Assembly (NCBI GenBank): GCA_965214795.1
Contig: OZ243976.1
Span: 4,898,001-4,962,000 of the forward strand
DNA length: 64,000 nucleotides
Origin: JAJDXW01 sp965214795
Lineage (GTDB): Bacteria > Pseudomonadota > Gammaproteobacteria > HK1
Direction: 5' to 3'
Under the pieces are notes generated by a model. The model saw nothing but the letters and a program-made list of their open reading frames with translations, was not told the DNA's origin and did not search any database. The translations under genes were made by a program, and so were the position numbers. Below are positions 1-9,304 of the stretch, piece by piece; positions within the stretch are counted from its first letter, which is position 1, and each line of letters starts with the position of its first letter.

Positions 1-22
1 GGGGCCCCGCAACGCAACGCGG

Positions 23-51
23 TTGGTCGCCGGAAACCGGAATGATAGACT
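23..51 (+). promoter_or_regulatory. Possible sigma70 promoter for pntA
   Basis: TTGGTC at 23-28 is followed after 17 bp by TAGACT at 46-51. Each hexamer matches the consensus at about four of six positions and the pair lies about 60 bp ahead of the pntA start. This is the only promoter-like pair seen before the transhydrogenase genes, but the window starts just upstream, so other promoters may lie outside it. Confidence 0.3.
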
Positions 52-111
52 CTGCGCCCGCTTTACTCATCCTTTTCATCCTTTGCGAGACCGCCCGAAC
101 CGACACGCGGC

Positions 112-1287
112 ATGAGCGGCCGACTCAAGATCGCCATCACCAGGGAACGGCGGGAAGACGAACCCCGCGTAGCCGCTACTCCCGAGACCGTCGCCAAGCT
201 GCTCCGCACCGCGGAGGGGGTGACGGCGTGCGTCGAGCGCGGCGCCGGCGAGGGAGCCGGGATCACGGACTCCGAGTACGAGGCGGCCGGCGCGAGCGTG
301 CTGCCCGAGGCGGCCGCGGTTCTCGACGAAGCGGCGGTCCAGCTCGCGGTCCGGGCTCCGCCGGACGAGGCGATCCCCCACCTTCCGCGCGAGGCGGTGC
401 TGGTGGGGATGCTGGACCCCTACCGGCTGAACGGCCTGCTCGAAACCTACGCGGGCGCCGGACTCACGACCTTCTCCCTGGAGCTGCTCCCGCGTGTGAC
501 CCGCGCCCAGGCGATGGACGTGCTCTCGTCGCAGTCGAACCTCGCGGGATACAAGGCGGTCATCGACGCGGCGGCCGAGTTCGAGCGGGCCATGCCGCTC
601 ATGATGACCGCCGCGGGCACCGTGCCCCCCGCGCGGGTGCTCGTGATGGGGGCCGGGGTGGCCGGGCTCCAGGCCATCGCCACCGCGCGCCGACTCGGCG
701 CCATCGTGAGCGCCACCGATGTCCGGCCGGCCGCGCGCGAGCAGGTGGAGAGCCTCGGTGCGACCTTCATCGGGATCGACAGCCCGGAGGCGGAGAACGC
801 GGAGACCGAGGGCGGCTACGCGCGCGAGATGAGCGAGGGCTACCGGCGCCGGCAGTCCGAGCTGTTCGCCACGGAGCTCAGGCGCCAGGACATCGTCATC
901 GGCACCGCCCTGGTGCCGGGCCGGCCCGCCCCCCGTCTCATCGACGCGGGCATGGTCGCAACCATGCGCAAGGGCTCGGTGATCGTCGACCTCGCGGCCG
1001 AGCACGGCGGAAACTGCGAGCTGTCGCGGCCCGGCGAGCGGGTAACCGCGCACGGGGTGACCATCCTCGCGCACCGCAACGTGCCGGGCCGTCTCGCGGC
1101 GAGCGCGAGCGCCCTCTACGCCCGCAACCTCCTCGCATTCCTCACCCCTCTCATCGGCGCCGACGGCCTGCGCTTCGACTGGGACGACGAGATCCTCGCC
1201 GCGACCGTCCTGACCCGCGACGGGGCGGTGGTGCACCCCCGGTTCCGATCCTCGCCCTGCGGCGAAACGGCCGGCGGAAGCGGCTGA
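112..1287 (+). CDS. pntA: NAD(P) transhydrogenase subunit alpha, part 1 (NAD(H)-binding domain I)
   Basis: Peripheral NAD(H)-binding domain I of the proton-translocating transhydrogenase, which uses the proton gradient to drive hydride transfer from NADH to NADP+. The 391-residue product shows the family motif QSNLAGYKAV near residue 140 and a Rossmann glycine motif, GAGVAGLQA, near residue 180, followed by the acidic end of the second strand (ATDVRP). There are no membrane segments because the alpha chain is split: the membrane part is the next gene. Its TGA overlaps the next ATG by one base (TGATG), so the pnt genes are translationally coupled. A split alpha subunit is known in several proteobacteria. 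Confidence 0.93.
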   Translation: MSGRLKIAITRERREDEPRVAATPETVAKLLRTAEGVTACVERGAGEGAGITDSEYEAAGASVLPEAAAVLDEAAVQLAVRAPPDEAIPHLPREAVLVGMLDPYRLNGLLETYAGAGLTTFSLELLPRVTRAQAMDVLSSQSNLAGYKAVIDAAAEFERAMPLMMTAAGTVPPARVLVMGAGVAGLQAIATARRLGAIVSATDVRPAAREQVESLGATFIGIDSPEAENAETEGGYAREMSEGYRRRQSELFATELRRQDIVIGTALVPGRPAPRLIDAGMVATMRKGSVIVDLAAEHGGNCELSRPGERVTAHGVTILAHRNVPGRLAASASALYARNLLAFLTPLIGADGLRFDWDDEILAATVLTRDGAVVHPRFRSSPCGETAGGSG

Positions 1288-1670
1288 TGGCGGACCCCGG
1301 AACCGCCGGCGCGGCCACCGCCGCCGCCGAAGCCGCCGCCGCGCTCGCCGCGCCCGAGATCGACCCCTTCGTATTCCGCCTCGCCATCTTCGTTCTCGCC
1401 ATCTTCGTCGGGTACTACGTGGTGTGGAGCGTGACCCCCGCCCTGCACACCCCGCTGATGTCGGTCACCAACGCGGTCTCCTCGGTGATCGTGGTGGGAG
1501 CATTGCTCGCGGTCGGCGTGGAGGCGGCGGCCAGCGCCGGAGTGGCGGCCAAGGCCCTCGGCTTCATCGCCCTCGTCCTCGCCTCGGTGAACATCTTCGG
1601 AGGCTTCCTGGTCACCCAGCGCATGCTGGCGATGTACCGGCGCCAGGACCGCACGGACCCGCGTCGATGA
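1287..1670 (+). CDS. pntAB: NAD(P) transhydrogenase subunit alpha, part 2 (membrane)
   Basis: A 127-residue membrane subunit carrying the alpha-chain part of domain II, the proton channel. After an Ala-rich N-terminus it has about three to four hydrophobic helices, including the conserved VTNAVSSVIVVGAL stretch and the motif NIFGGFLVTQRML near the end. The start ATG shares one base with the stop of the domain I gene, and its own TGA overlaps the pntB start in an ATGA arrangement. The three genes therefore form one coupled unit. Length and motifs match the separate PntAB (alpha2) proteins of split transhydrogenases. Confidence 0.92.
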   Translation: MADPGTAGAATAAAEAAAALAAPEIDPFVFRLAIFVLAIFVGYYVVWSVTPALHTPLMSVTNAVSSVIVVGALLAVGVEAAASAGVAAKALGFIALVLASVNIFGGFLVTQRMLAMYRRQDRTDPRR

Positions 1671-3067
1671 CGCCGAGCCTGGCCGCGCTCGCATACCTCG
1701 TCTCCGGGATCCTGTTCATCCTCACCCTGCGGGGGCTCTCGTCCCCGGCCACGTCGCGGCGCGGAAACCTGCTCGGCATGGCCGGAATGGCGATCGCGAT
1801 CGCGACCACCCTCAGCGTGACCGGGGTCGCGGACCTCGCCACCGCCCTCCTCATCCTGCTCGGGATCGGCATCGGCGGGTCGATCGGCGCGTTCGCCGCG
1901 CGGCGCATCGCGATGACCGCGATGCCGCAGCTCGTGGCCGCCTTCCACAGCCTCGTCGGCCTCGCGGCGGTGCTGGTGGCGGCGGCGGCGCTCTACGCAC
2001 CGCAGGCGTTCGGCATCGGGGAGCCGGGCCGCATCGCCACCGCCAGCCTTGTCGAGATGTCCATCGGCGTCGCGATCGGCGCCATTACCTTCACCGGCTC
2101 GATCGTCGCCTTCGTCAAGCTCCAGGGGCTCGTATCGGGCGCACCGGCCGTCTTCCCCCTCCAGCACCACCTGAACGCGGCCCTCGGGCTCGCCCTAATC
2201 GCCCTCGCGATCTGGTTCTGCCGGACCGAGGCGTACGAGGCGTTCTGGCTCGTCACCGGCCTCGCCCTGATCGTCGGGGTGCTCATCATCATCCCGATCG
2301 GCGGGGCGGACATGCCGGTCGTGGTGTCGATGCTCAACTCCTACTCCGGCTGGGCGGCGGCCGGGATCGGCTTCACCCTGGAGAACACCGCCCTCATCAT
2401 CACCGGCGCCCTCGTCGGCGCATCGGGCGCGATCCTCTCCTACATCATGTGCCGGGGCATGAACCGCTCGTTCGTGAGCGTCATCCTCGGCGGGTTCGGG
2501 GGCGAGTCCGAGGGGGTTGCGGGGGTCTCGGCCCGGGAGACGCGTCCGGTGAAGCAGGGAAGCGCCGAGGACGCGGCGTTCATCCTGAAGAACGCCGACT
2601 CGCTGGTCATCGTCCCCGGCTACGGGATGGCGGTCGCGCAGGCGCAGCACGCCCTGCGCGAGCTCGCGGATCGGGTGAAGACGCACGGGGCCCGGGTCCG
2701 CTACGCCATCCACCCGGTGGCCGGGCGCATGCCGGGACACATGAACGTCCTCCTCGCCGAGGCCAACGTGCCGTACGGGGAGGTGTTCGAGCTCGACGAC
2801 ATCAACAACGACTTTCCGGGAACCGACGTTGCGCTCGTCATCGGCGCGAACGACGTGACCAACCCGGCCGCCAAGAACGATCCGCAGAGCCCGATCTACG
2901 GCATGCCGATCCTGGACGTGGAGCGCTCCCGCACCGTACTGTTCGTCAAACGGGGCATGGGGGCGGGCTATGCGGGCGTGGAGAACGAGCTCTTCTTCCG
3001 CGACAACACGATGATGCTGTTCGGCGACGCCAAGCAGATGGTCGAGGACGTCCTGAAGGCGTTCTGA
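1667..3067 (+). CDS. pntB: NAD(P) transhydrogenase subunit beta
   Basis: The 466-residue beta subunit: about eight to nine membrane helices (rest of domain II) followed by the cytoplasmic NADP(H)-binding domain III. Conserved family segments are GADMPVVVSMLNSYSGWAA at the end of the membrane part, the NADP-binding loop GYGMAVAQAQ near residue 319, HPVAGRMPGHMNVLLAEA, GANDVTNPAA near 395 and KRGMGAGYAGVEN. The start at 1667 is chosen because the ATG overlaps the preceding stop (ATGA); the frame is open further upstream, but that part overlaps the alpha genes. Its TGA overlaps the next ATG by one base, so the protease downstream is cotranscribed. Confidence 0.94.
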   Translation: MTPSLAALAYLVSGILFILTLRGLSSPATSRRGNLLGMAGMAIAIATTLSVTGVADLATALLILLGIGIGGSIGAFAARRIAMTAMPQLVAAFHSLVGLAAVLVAAAALYAPQAFGIGEPGRIATASLVEMSIGVAIGAITFTGSIVAFVKLQGLVSGAPAVFPLQHHLNAALGLALIALAIWFCRTEAYEAFWLVTGLALIVGVLIIIPIGGADMPVVVSMLNSYSGWAAAGIGFTLENTALIITGALVGASGAILSYIMCRGMNRSFVSVILGGFGGESEGVAGVSARETRPVKQGSAEDAAFILKNADSLVIVPGYGMAVAQAQHALRELADRVKTHGARVRYAIHPVAGRMPGHMNVLLAEANVPYGEVFELDDINNDFPGTDVALVIGANDVTNPAAKNDPQSPIYGMPILDVERSRTVLFVKRGMGAGYAGVENELFFRDNTMMLFGDAKQMVEDVLKAF

Positions 3068-5409
3068 TGGACTGCGCGGGCCCGGCATCTCCGGCCGGCC
3101 GGCACGGCCGGGGGGAGCGCTCGGGCCCGCGTTCCCTCCCCCGCTCCACCCGGACACCGCGCAGGGCGGCGGGACTGGCGCGCGGGCTCGGGCTGGCCGC
3201 GGCGTTCCTCCTCGCCCTTCTCGGCGGCCCCCCCGCGGACGCGGCGCGGACCGGTCCGGCGCAGGCGGAGGAGATCCGCCCCACCGCCGCCCACGCCCGG
3301 TCGGCCCGGGTCGTCGTCGAACTCATGAGCCGCTACCACTATCGCAAGGTGCCACTCGACGACGAACTCGGCTCCCGTGTCCTCGATCGCTACCTCGACA
3401 TCTTCGACCCGAGCCACAGCGTGTTCCTCGCCGACGACATCGCCGATTTCGACCTCCACCGAACCCGGATCGACGACGCCCTGCGCCGCGGCCGCCTCGA
3501 CCTCGCGTTCGCGGTGTTCGACCGCTACCGTCTGCGCATCGAGGATCGGGCCCGGATCGCCTCCGAGTTCGCCGCCGGCGACTTCGACTTCGCGCGGGAC
3601 GAAGAGCTCGAGATCGACCGCCGCGCCGCGCCCTGGCCCGGGAGCGCCGCCGCCCTCGACGACTACTGGCGGCGGCGGGTGAAGAACGACATCCTCGAGC
3701 TGGAGCTCGCGGGACACGATCGAGAAGCGATACCGGAGACCCTCCGGGCGCGCTACTCCCGCATGGCCCGGCGGGTCCTCCAGACCGACGCCGACGACGT
3801 CGTGCAGTACTTCCTCAACGCCTACACCCAGTCGATCGATCCGCACAGCGCCTATTTCTCGCCGCGCACGTCGGAGAACTTCCGGATCCGGATGAGCCTC
3901 TCGCTCGAGGGGATCGGAGCCGCGCTGCAGACCGTGGGGGAGCACACCGTCGTACGCCGCATCATCACCGGAGGCCCGGCGGATCGGAGCGGCCGGCTCG
4001 CGACCGACGACCGGATCATCGGCGTGCGGCAGGCCGGCGAGCGCGAGATGACGGACGTCGTGAGCTGGCGGCTCGAGGACGTGGTGAACCTCATCCGCGG
4101 CCCCAAGGGCAGCACGGTGCACCTCCGGATACTCCCCGCGCAAACCCCGTCCGGGCCGCCCCGCACGCTCTCCCTCGTGCGGGACCGGATCGACCTCGAC
4201 GACCAGTCCGCGTCGCGGCGGATCGTGGAGACGACGGCGAGCGACGGCTCGCCGGCCCGGATCGGCGTCATCGACATCCCGTCGTTCTATCTGGACCTCG
4301 CGGGGCGCAGCGCCGGCCGGGAGGACTACCGCAGCACGAGCCGGGACGTGCGCCGGATCATCGAAGAACTGCGCGCGGAGGGCGTCGCCGCGCTGGTCGT
4401 GGATCTGCGCGACAACCAGGGCGGGGCGCTGGACGAAGCCCTCCTGGTCGCGGGGTTATTCATCGAGACCGGGCCGATCGTCCAGATCCGGAGACCCTCG
4501 GAGCAGGCTCGGGTCAAGTGGGACAAGGACCCGTCGGTGGCGTGGGACGGGCCGCTCGGCGTGCTCGTGAACCGGAGCAGCGCATCCGCCTCGGAGATCC
4601 TGGCCGGGGCGATCCAGGACTATGGTCGGGGCATCGTGATCGGGACGCGGACCTACGGAAAGGGGACCGTGCAGAATCTCGTCGACCTCCCCACGTATGG
4701 CGGCACCGGCCGGCTGAAGCTCACCGTGTCCCAGTACTTCCGGGTGAACGGTGAAGGGGTCCAGCGCCGGGGCATCGAGCCCGACATCGACTTCGAGGCG
4801 ATCACCCGGGAGCCCCATGACGGCGAGAGCGACCTCGAGAATGCTCTGCCCTGGGCGCGGGTGAGGGCGGCGGCGAAATGGCGGGCGGCCCGCCGAAACG
4901 AAGAGGCGATCGCGGCCGCCCGCGAGTGGAGCCGTGAACGGATGCGCACGGGGGAGCCGTTCCGCGTTCTCAAGGAGGAGATCGAGAACCATCGCCGGGT
5001 GGGCGAAGTGCGCACCCTGAGCCTGAACCGGAAGCGGCGCGAGGCCGAGCACGCCCGCCTGGAGGCGGAGCGCCTCCGGGTCGTGCGTACCCTCGGCCGG
5101 GTGGCCGCGGAAAGGGACGGCGGGGCAGGACCCGCGGAGGCGGAGCGGCTCTCGGAGGTCCGCGACGCGTTCTTCCTCGCGGAAGCGGCCCGGGTGATCG
5201 CCGACTACGCTTTCTTCCGGCCCGGCCGGCCCGCCGCGAGCGCCGTGAACCGAGCCGGGCCGGCCTCTCCGCCGGCCCGGACGATCCAGGCTCGCCTCGG
5301 CTCGCTCCGGCCGCGATCCGGCGGGGCGCGAGCCCCCGCCCTCGGTCCCCCCGAACCGCCCCTGGTGTCGGACCGCGCCCCGCCGATCCGATCTGCCCGG
5401 GACGGGTAG
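3067..5409 (+). CDS. prc: Prc/Tsp-type carboxy-terminal processing protease (S41)
   Basis: A 780-residue periplasmic tail-specific protease. An Arg-rich N-terminus and hydrophobic stretch (about residues 35-55, ending PADA) form a signal peptide. Then come the Prc N-terminal helical region (YLDIFDPSHSVFLADDI), a PDZ domain (GIGAAL to about residue 370) and the S41 core. The Ser-Lys dyad is visible as SSASASEI near residue 505 and TYGKGTVQ near 531. A charged helical tail resembling the DUF3340 region and a Pro/Arg-rich end follow. The start is fixed by the TGATG overlap with pntB. Coupling of prc to pnt is unusual; the functional link is unknown. Confidence 0.9.
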   Translation: MDCAGPASPAGRHGRGERSGPRSLPRSTRTPRRAAGLARGLGLAAAFLLALLGGPPADAARTGPAQAEEIRPTAAHARSARVVVELMSRYHYRKVPLDDELGSRVLDRYLDIFDPSHSVFLADDIADFDLHRTRIDDALRRGRLDLAFAVFDRYRLRIEDRARIASEFAAGDFDFARDEELEIDRRAAPWPGSAAALDDYWRRRVKNDILELELAGHDREAIPETLRARYSRMARRVLQTDADDVVQYFLNAYTQSIDPHSAYFSPRTSENFRIRMSLSLEGIGAALQTVGEHTVVRRIITGGPADRSGRLATDDRIIGVRQAGEREMTDVVSWRLEDVVNLIRGPKGSTVHLRILPAQTPSGPPRTLSLVRDRIDLDDQSASRRIVETTASDGSPARIGVIDIPSFYLDLAGRSAGREDYRSTSRDVRRIIEELRAEGVAALVVDLRDNQGGALDEALLVAGLFIETGPIVQIRRPSEQARVKWDKDPSVAWDGPLGVLVNRSSASASEILAGAIQDYGRGIVIGTRTYGKGTVQNLVDLPTYGGTGRLKLTVSQYFRVNGEGVQRRGIEPDIDFEAITREPHDGESDLENALPWARVRAAAKWRAARRNEEAIAAAREWSRERMRTGEPFRVLKEEIENHRRVGEVRTLSLNRKRREAEHARLEAERLRVVRTLGRVAAERDGGAGPAEAERLSEVRDAFFLAEAARVIADYAFFRPGRPAASAVNRAGPASPPARTIQARLGSLRPRSGGARAPALGPPEPPLVSDRAPPIRSARDG

Positions 5410-5861
5410 CCCTGCCCGTGCCCCACGTCTCCTCGCTGGGCTTCATGCGCGGCGTATCATGAAAGTCATTGTTTTCCGGCCCTTTGCTTTTTCCGTGAAC
5501 GGCGCATCGAATGACAAGTCAGTCCCTGGACGGTCCCGATGCGGCTGAGGCCCGACGAGTCTGGCTTGGGCAGTCATCGGCAGATAGGGCAGATAGGGCA
5601 GATAGATTGCAAGCAATTGAATTAATACGAATTATTCATATTCAAGGTCCAACGAAGAGATGCGGGGCACGGGTAGGGGCAACCCCCTGGCTGGTCGGCT
5701 CAGCCGCCGGCGCAACCCGACAGCGCACCGGAACGGCCGCCGACTTCACACCCTGGACTCGTTCGTCAAGGCATGGATGGCATTCATGGATCGGATAATC
5801 ACGATCCACGTCGGCATCGACCGCGCCTCCCCGGCCGGTCAGGCTCTCCGCGCAGAGGCAC
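5410..5861. other. Convergent gap with an AT-richer patch
   Basis: No gene is supported here. The gap lies between two convergent transcription units, but no convincing stem followed by a T run was found. A short AT-rich patch (about 5605-5650) stands out against the GC-rich surroundings and follows a small tandem repeat. Confidence 0.5.
5580..5606 (+). repeat. Three tandem copies of a 9-bp unit
   Basis: GCAGATAGG is repeated head to tail three times (the last copy ends in A). It sits in non-coding sequence downstream of prc. Confidence 0.85.
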
Positions 5862-6323
5862 TCAGTAGATCCCCGCTTCGAGGCCGGCCGCGAGGGCCAG
5901 CCCCAGCTCCTCGCATCGCTCGAGATGAGCGGCCTCGATCCCGCCTCGGGCGATGATCGGCTCGCGCACCTCCCGAAGCGGGTATCCGCGGGCGATCCGG
6001 CGCAGCGCCTCGAGGGCTCCCCGGCCGTCGTTGCCCGCGCTGATGAAGACCGCGTAGGCGAGCCCCTCGATCAGGCCCTGAGCGGGGTAGTACGTGCGGT
6101 CGAAGAAGTCCTTCAGGCCGCCCGAGAGCTGTCCGAAGTTCTCCGGGGTGCCGAAGGCGACCGCGTCCGCGCGCAGGAGATCGTCAACCCCGGCGTCCGC
6201 CGCCCGCCGAAGATGGACCTCGACCCCCGAGACCTCGGGATGCCGGCCCCCCCGGACCACCGCCCAGGCCATCGCCTCCGTGTGCCCGGTCTGGGTGTGG
6301 TAGACGACGAGCAGATGTTTCAA
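5862..6323 (-). CDS. Flavodoxin-like / NADPH-dependent FMN reductase family protein
   Basis: A 153-residue cytosolic flavodoxin fold. The FMN phosphate loop is at the N-terminus (YHTQTGHTEAMA, residues 8-19) and a second cofactor loop is seen in GTPENFGQLSGGLKDFFD, typical of WrbA-like and short flavodoxin proteins. The substrate is unknown; it probably binds FMN and acts as an electron carrier or quinone reductase. Its start overlaps the stop of the upstream histidinol-phosphatase-like gene by 4 bp (ATGA), so it is the last gene of a thiD-hisN-flavodoxin operon. Confidence 0.8.
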   Translation of the reverse strand: MKHLLVVYHTQTGHTEAMAWAVVRGGRHPEVSGVEVHLRRAADAGVDDLLRADAVAFGTPENFGQLSGGLKDFFDRTYYPAQGLIEGLAYAVFISAGNDGRGALEALRRIARGYPLREVREPIIARGGIEAAHLERCEELGLALAAGLEAGIY

Positions 6324-7132
6324 GCGGCATTCCGGAGCCTGCCGAGCGCCTCCTCGTGGAGCTCCGGGGTCGCCGCGGCGAGGATGCGTCCGTCGGAACG
6401 AGCGGTCAGCGTCTCACCCTCCCAGTCGGTGATGATCCCCCCCGCGCCGGCGACCACCGGCGGGAGCGCGAGCAGATCGTGGGGAGCGAGCTCCGCCTCC
6501 ATGACGAGGTCGAGGTGGCCGGCGGCGAGCTGCGTGTACTGGTACGAGTCTCCTCCGAAGGTCCGGAGCCGGGCGGCGAAGCTCACCTCGTCGAAGGCGA
6601 CGAGCTCGTCGGCATCGAAGAGGTCGGGCGAGGTCGCGCTCACGCGGGCGTCCGCGAGACGGGCGCAGCCGCTGGTCCGGCAGCTCCGGCCGTTGAAGCG
6701 CGTGGGCTCGCCGACCGTGCCCACGTACCGCTCCTCGAGCGCGGGCGCCTCGATCACCCCCAGGATGGGCTGGTCGCCTTCGAGAAAGGCGATCAGCGTG
6801 CTGAACAGAGGCCGCCCGGTCAGGAAGTTCTTGGTGCCGTCGATGGGATCCAGCGCCCACCGCCAGCGCGAATCGGCCGGCCCGGTACGGCCGAACTCCT
6901 CACCGATGACCGCGTGCCCGGGGAATTGCCCGCGGATGAGGGCGGTAAGCGTCTCCTCCACCTCGCGGTCGGCACGGGTGACCGGGGTGCCGTCGGGCTT
7001 GTACTGGACCTCGGTCGAAGCTCGGAACTCGCGGCACGCGACGGTGCGTGCCGCATCGGCCAGCGTCTCGGCGAAAGCAGCGATCTCGGCGCGGTTCGGT
7101 CCATCGTCCGGCCAGGGGGGTCCCAGGTTCAT
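6320..7132 (-). CDS. hisN: Inositol-monophosphatase family phosphatase, histidinol-phosphatase (HisN) type
   Basis: A 270-residue Mg-dependent, Li-sensitive-type phosphatase. The metal-binding motifs are EEFG, DPIDGTKNF (about residues 92-100) and, near the C-terminus, HDLLALPPVVAGAGG, where most family members have WD or YD. The spacing and the TDWEG ending resemble HisN histidinol-phosphatases more than SuhB or CysQ, but substrate assignment from motifs is only moderate. The start at 7132 has a GGAG six bases upstream; the longer open frame runs into thiD. It overlaps thiD and the flavodoxin gene by 4 bp on each side. Confidence 0.75.
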   Translation of the reverse strand: MNLGPPWPDDGPNRAEIAAFAETLADAARTVACREFRASTEVQYKPDGTPVTRADREVEETLTALIRGQFPGHAVIGEEFGRTGPADSRWRWALDPIDGTKNFLTGRPLFSTLIAFLEGDQPILGVIEAPALEERYVGTVGEPTRFNGRSCRTSGCARLADARVSATSPDLFDADELVAFDEVSFAARLRTFGGDSYQYTQLAAGHLDLVMEAELAPHDLLALPPVVAGAGGIITDWEGETLTARSDGRILAAATPELHEEALGRLRNAA

Positions 7133-7974
7133 GTCTTTCTCCACATTGCAAAGAAATGGTTCAGGGGGCCGGGACCGGCTCCCACGTCCAGCTCGCGCGC
7201 CGCCGCGAGCGCCCCTCCGAGATAGGTCTTGGCCGCCCCCACCGCCTCCGGAACACCGTCCCCGAGCGCGAGCCGGGCCGCGATGGCGGACGACAGCGTG
7301 CATCCGGTGCCGTGGCCATGCCGCGTCTCGAGACGTGGGGCACGATACCACCTCGCGCACCCCGATCCGCGCGGCCCGTGCAGCCGGTCGCGGCTGATGC
7401 GTCCGGGGCGGTGTCCACCGGTGACCAGCACCCAGCCCGGCCCCGCCCCCAGGAGCAGCCGCGCCGCCCGGTCGATCGCGGGGTCCGTACCGGGCAGCGG
7501 TGCTCCGGTGAGCCGGGCCAGCTCGGCCACGTTCGGAGTGACCACCGTGACGCGGGGCAGCAGCTCGCCGCGCACCGCGTCCAGGGCCGAAGCCGCCTGG
7601 AGCGAGCGCCCGGTGCTCGCCGCCATGACCGGGTCGTACACGACGTCCGGGGTCCCGTGGCGTCCCAGCACCCGCGCCACCGCCCGCACGACGCTCGCGG
7701 TCGGGAGGAGTCCGATCTTGACCGCCGAGATCCGGATATCGCTGAAGACCGCCTCCATCTGCGCCTCGACCATGGCGGCCGAGACCGCGGCCGTCCGCCG
7801 GACCGACGCGGTGTTCTGGGCGGTGACCGCGGTGACGGCCGAGCAGCCGTACACCTCGAAGGCCGCGAACGTCTTGAGGTCGGCCTGGATGCCCGCCCCC
7901 GCACCGCTGTCCGAGCCGGCCACCGTCAACACGTTCGGCACTGTTCCCGGGCCTCCGGTACGAGCCGCCCCCAT
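7129..7974 (-). CDS. thiD: Hydroxymethylpyrimidine kinase / phosphomethylpyrimidine kinase
   Basis: Ribokinase-family ThiD, phosphorylating HMP and HMP-P for thiamin synthesis. The 281-residue product starts with the family signature LTVAGSDSGAGAGIQAD and ends with the anion-hole/catalytic loop GTGCTLSSAIAA. Other conserved parts are AVTAQNT, KIGLL, YDPVMAAS and TPNVAELARL. The start at 7974 gives the usual length. The frame stays open to 8193, but that extension is repeat R4 and resembles the second R4 copy, so it is not taken as ThiD. First gene of the thiD-hisN-flavodoxin operon; overlaps hisN by 4 bp. Confidence 0.87.
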   Translation of the reverse strand: MGAARTGGPGTVPNVLTVAGSDSGAGAGIQADLKTFAAFEVYGCSAVTAVTAQNTASVRRTAAVSAAMVEAQMEAVFSDIRISAVKIGLLPTASVVRAVARVLGRHGTPDVVYDPVMAASTGRSLQAASALDAVRGELLPRVTVVTPNVAELARLTGAPLPGTDPAIDRAARLLLGAGPGWVLVTGGHRPGRISRDRLHGPRGSGCARWYRAPRLETRHGHGTGCTLSSAIAARLALGDGVPEAVGAAKTYLGGALAAARELDVGAGPGPLNHFFAMWRKT

Positions 7975-8107
7975 CGAACCGACCCCCGCCCGGGGCAAAT
8001 TCGTCCCCGGCTTTCCTCGACGACCGCCGCTGAACGCATCGTCCTGATCCGGCGCCTGATTCTTCGCCTGATTCTTCGGTCGCCGCCGACTTCGGGTCAC
8101 CAGTTCG
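7975..8107 (-). repeat. Dispersed repeat R4, copy 1
   Basis: Read on the minus strand from CGAACTGGTGACCCGAA, this stretch aligns with 49742-49876 on the plus strand for about 130 bp. The identical start and the GGCGGCGACCGAAGAA block are best preserved, and both copies end near a TTCGAT. Both copies are open in the frame encoding an RRRPKN-containing peptide, so it may descend from a coding sequence. It lies between dgcN and thiD and reaches the thiD start. Confidence 0.7.
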
Positions 8108-8212
8108 TCAGCGGACACGACTCTTCGAATTCGCCGGCCTCCCTTGAATGAATGAATCAGTCTCGATTCCCCGCCGCCCGAATGAGCACTCACGGAGGCG
8201 AAAGGCTATATT

Positions 8213-9220
8213 GTGCGGGCCATGAGCATCAATCACCCCTACCTTCTGTTCCTCGGCGACGCGCATGACGCACTCGCCGCCAAGACGGCAATCGGGGTCT
8301 GGCAGTGGCGTCCGGAAGCATGCGTCGGACAGATCCGGCTGCCGGGATGCGTGCCCTCGGTCGACCTGCCCGAGCTTTCGGTGGCGGAAGGCCGGGAGCG
8401 GGGCGCCCGCACGCTGCTCGTCGGCGTGGTCAACCGGGGCGGCGTGTTCTCGCAGGACTGGATCGACACCATGGTCGCCGCGCTCGAGGCCGGCATGGAC
8501 GTCGCGAGCGGGCTCCACACCCGGCTCGGCGACATCCCCCAGGTGGCCGAAGCGGCCCACCGCCGCGGGCGATCCCTGCACGACGTGCGGCACCCCGACG
8601 AGTCGTTCCCGATCGGCACCGGCGAGCCGCGCGGCGGCCGGCGTCTCCTCACCGTGGGGACGGACTGCTCGGTGGGCAAGATGTACACCACCCTCTGCCT
8701 GCACCGGGCGCTCGAAAGACGGGGGATCGACTCCCACTTCCGGGCGACCGGACAGACCGGCATCTTCATCGAGGGCACGGGGGTCGCGGTGGACGCCATC
8801 GTCTCGGACTTCATGTCCGGGGCGATCGAGCAGCTCTGCCCGGCCGCCCCGGACGACCACTGGGACCTCATCGAGGGCCAGGGTTCGCTCTTCCACCCCT
8901 CCTACGCGGGGGTGAGCCTCGGGCTCCTGCACGGCGCGCAGCCCGATACCCTCGTGCTGTGCCACGAGCCCACCCGCACCCACATGCGTGGGCTTCCCGG
9001 GCGACCGTTGCCGGACCTCCCGAGCTGCATCGAGGCGAACCTCGCGGCCGCTCGGGTGGTGAGTCCCGCCCCGCGCTTCGCCGGCGTTTCCATCAACACC
9101 AAGGACCTCGGCCCGGAGGAGGCGCAGGCCCTCCTCGCAAGAAGCGAGACGGAGCTCGGCCTGCCGTGCATCGACCCTGCGCGAGGCGGCGTGGACCGCA
9201 TCCTCGACGCGATGGTCTGA
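8213..9220 (+). CDS. dgcN: DUF1611 family protein, D-glutamate N-acetyltransferase DgcN type
   Basis: A 335-residue DUF1611 protein with an N-terminal Rossmann-like part and a C-terminal P-loop domain: the loop TVGTDCSVGKMYTT is near residue 150, followed by HFRATGQTGIFIEG. The family has been linked to D-glutamate catabolism, where DgcN acetylates D-Glu and DgcA racemises N-acetyl-D-Glu; the neighbouring epimerase fits that pairing. The GTG at 8213 has AAAGG seven bases upstream; an ATG at 8222 is an alternative start. The gene is divergent from thiD, with repeat R4 in the intervening gap. Confidence 0.8.
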   Translation: MRAMSINHPYLLFLGDAHDALAAKTAIGVWQWRPEACVGQIRLPGCVPSVDLPELSVAEGRERGARTLLVGVVNRGGVFSQDWIDTMVAALEAGMDVASGLHTRLGDIPQVAEAAHRRGRSLHDVRHPDESFPIGTGEPRGGRRLLTVGTDCSVGKMYTTLCLHRALERRGIDSHFRATGQTGIFIEGTGVAVDAIVSDFMSGAIEQLCPAAPDDHWDLIEGQGSLFHPSYAGVSLGLLHGAQPDTLVLCHEPTRTHMRGLPGRPLPDLPSCIEANLAAARVVSPAPRFAGVSINTKDLGPEEAQALLARSETELGLPCIDPARGGVDRILDAMV

Positions 9221-9304
9221 CCGGATGCGCGGCCGGCGCATTCCATCAATTTCCCGCAGCGGACGCCGGCCCGCTCGCGCGCTCGCCCCGTAGGCCGGCG
9301 AGCC

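Noticed and set aside
5511..5956. Short plus-strand ORFs after prc
   Set aside because: No ribosome site, no recognisable domains, and they end antisense to the flavodoxin gene.
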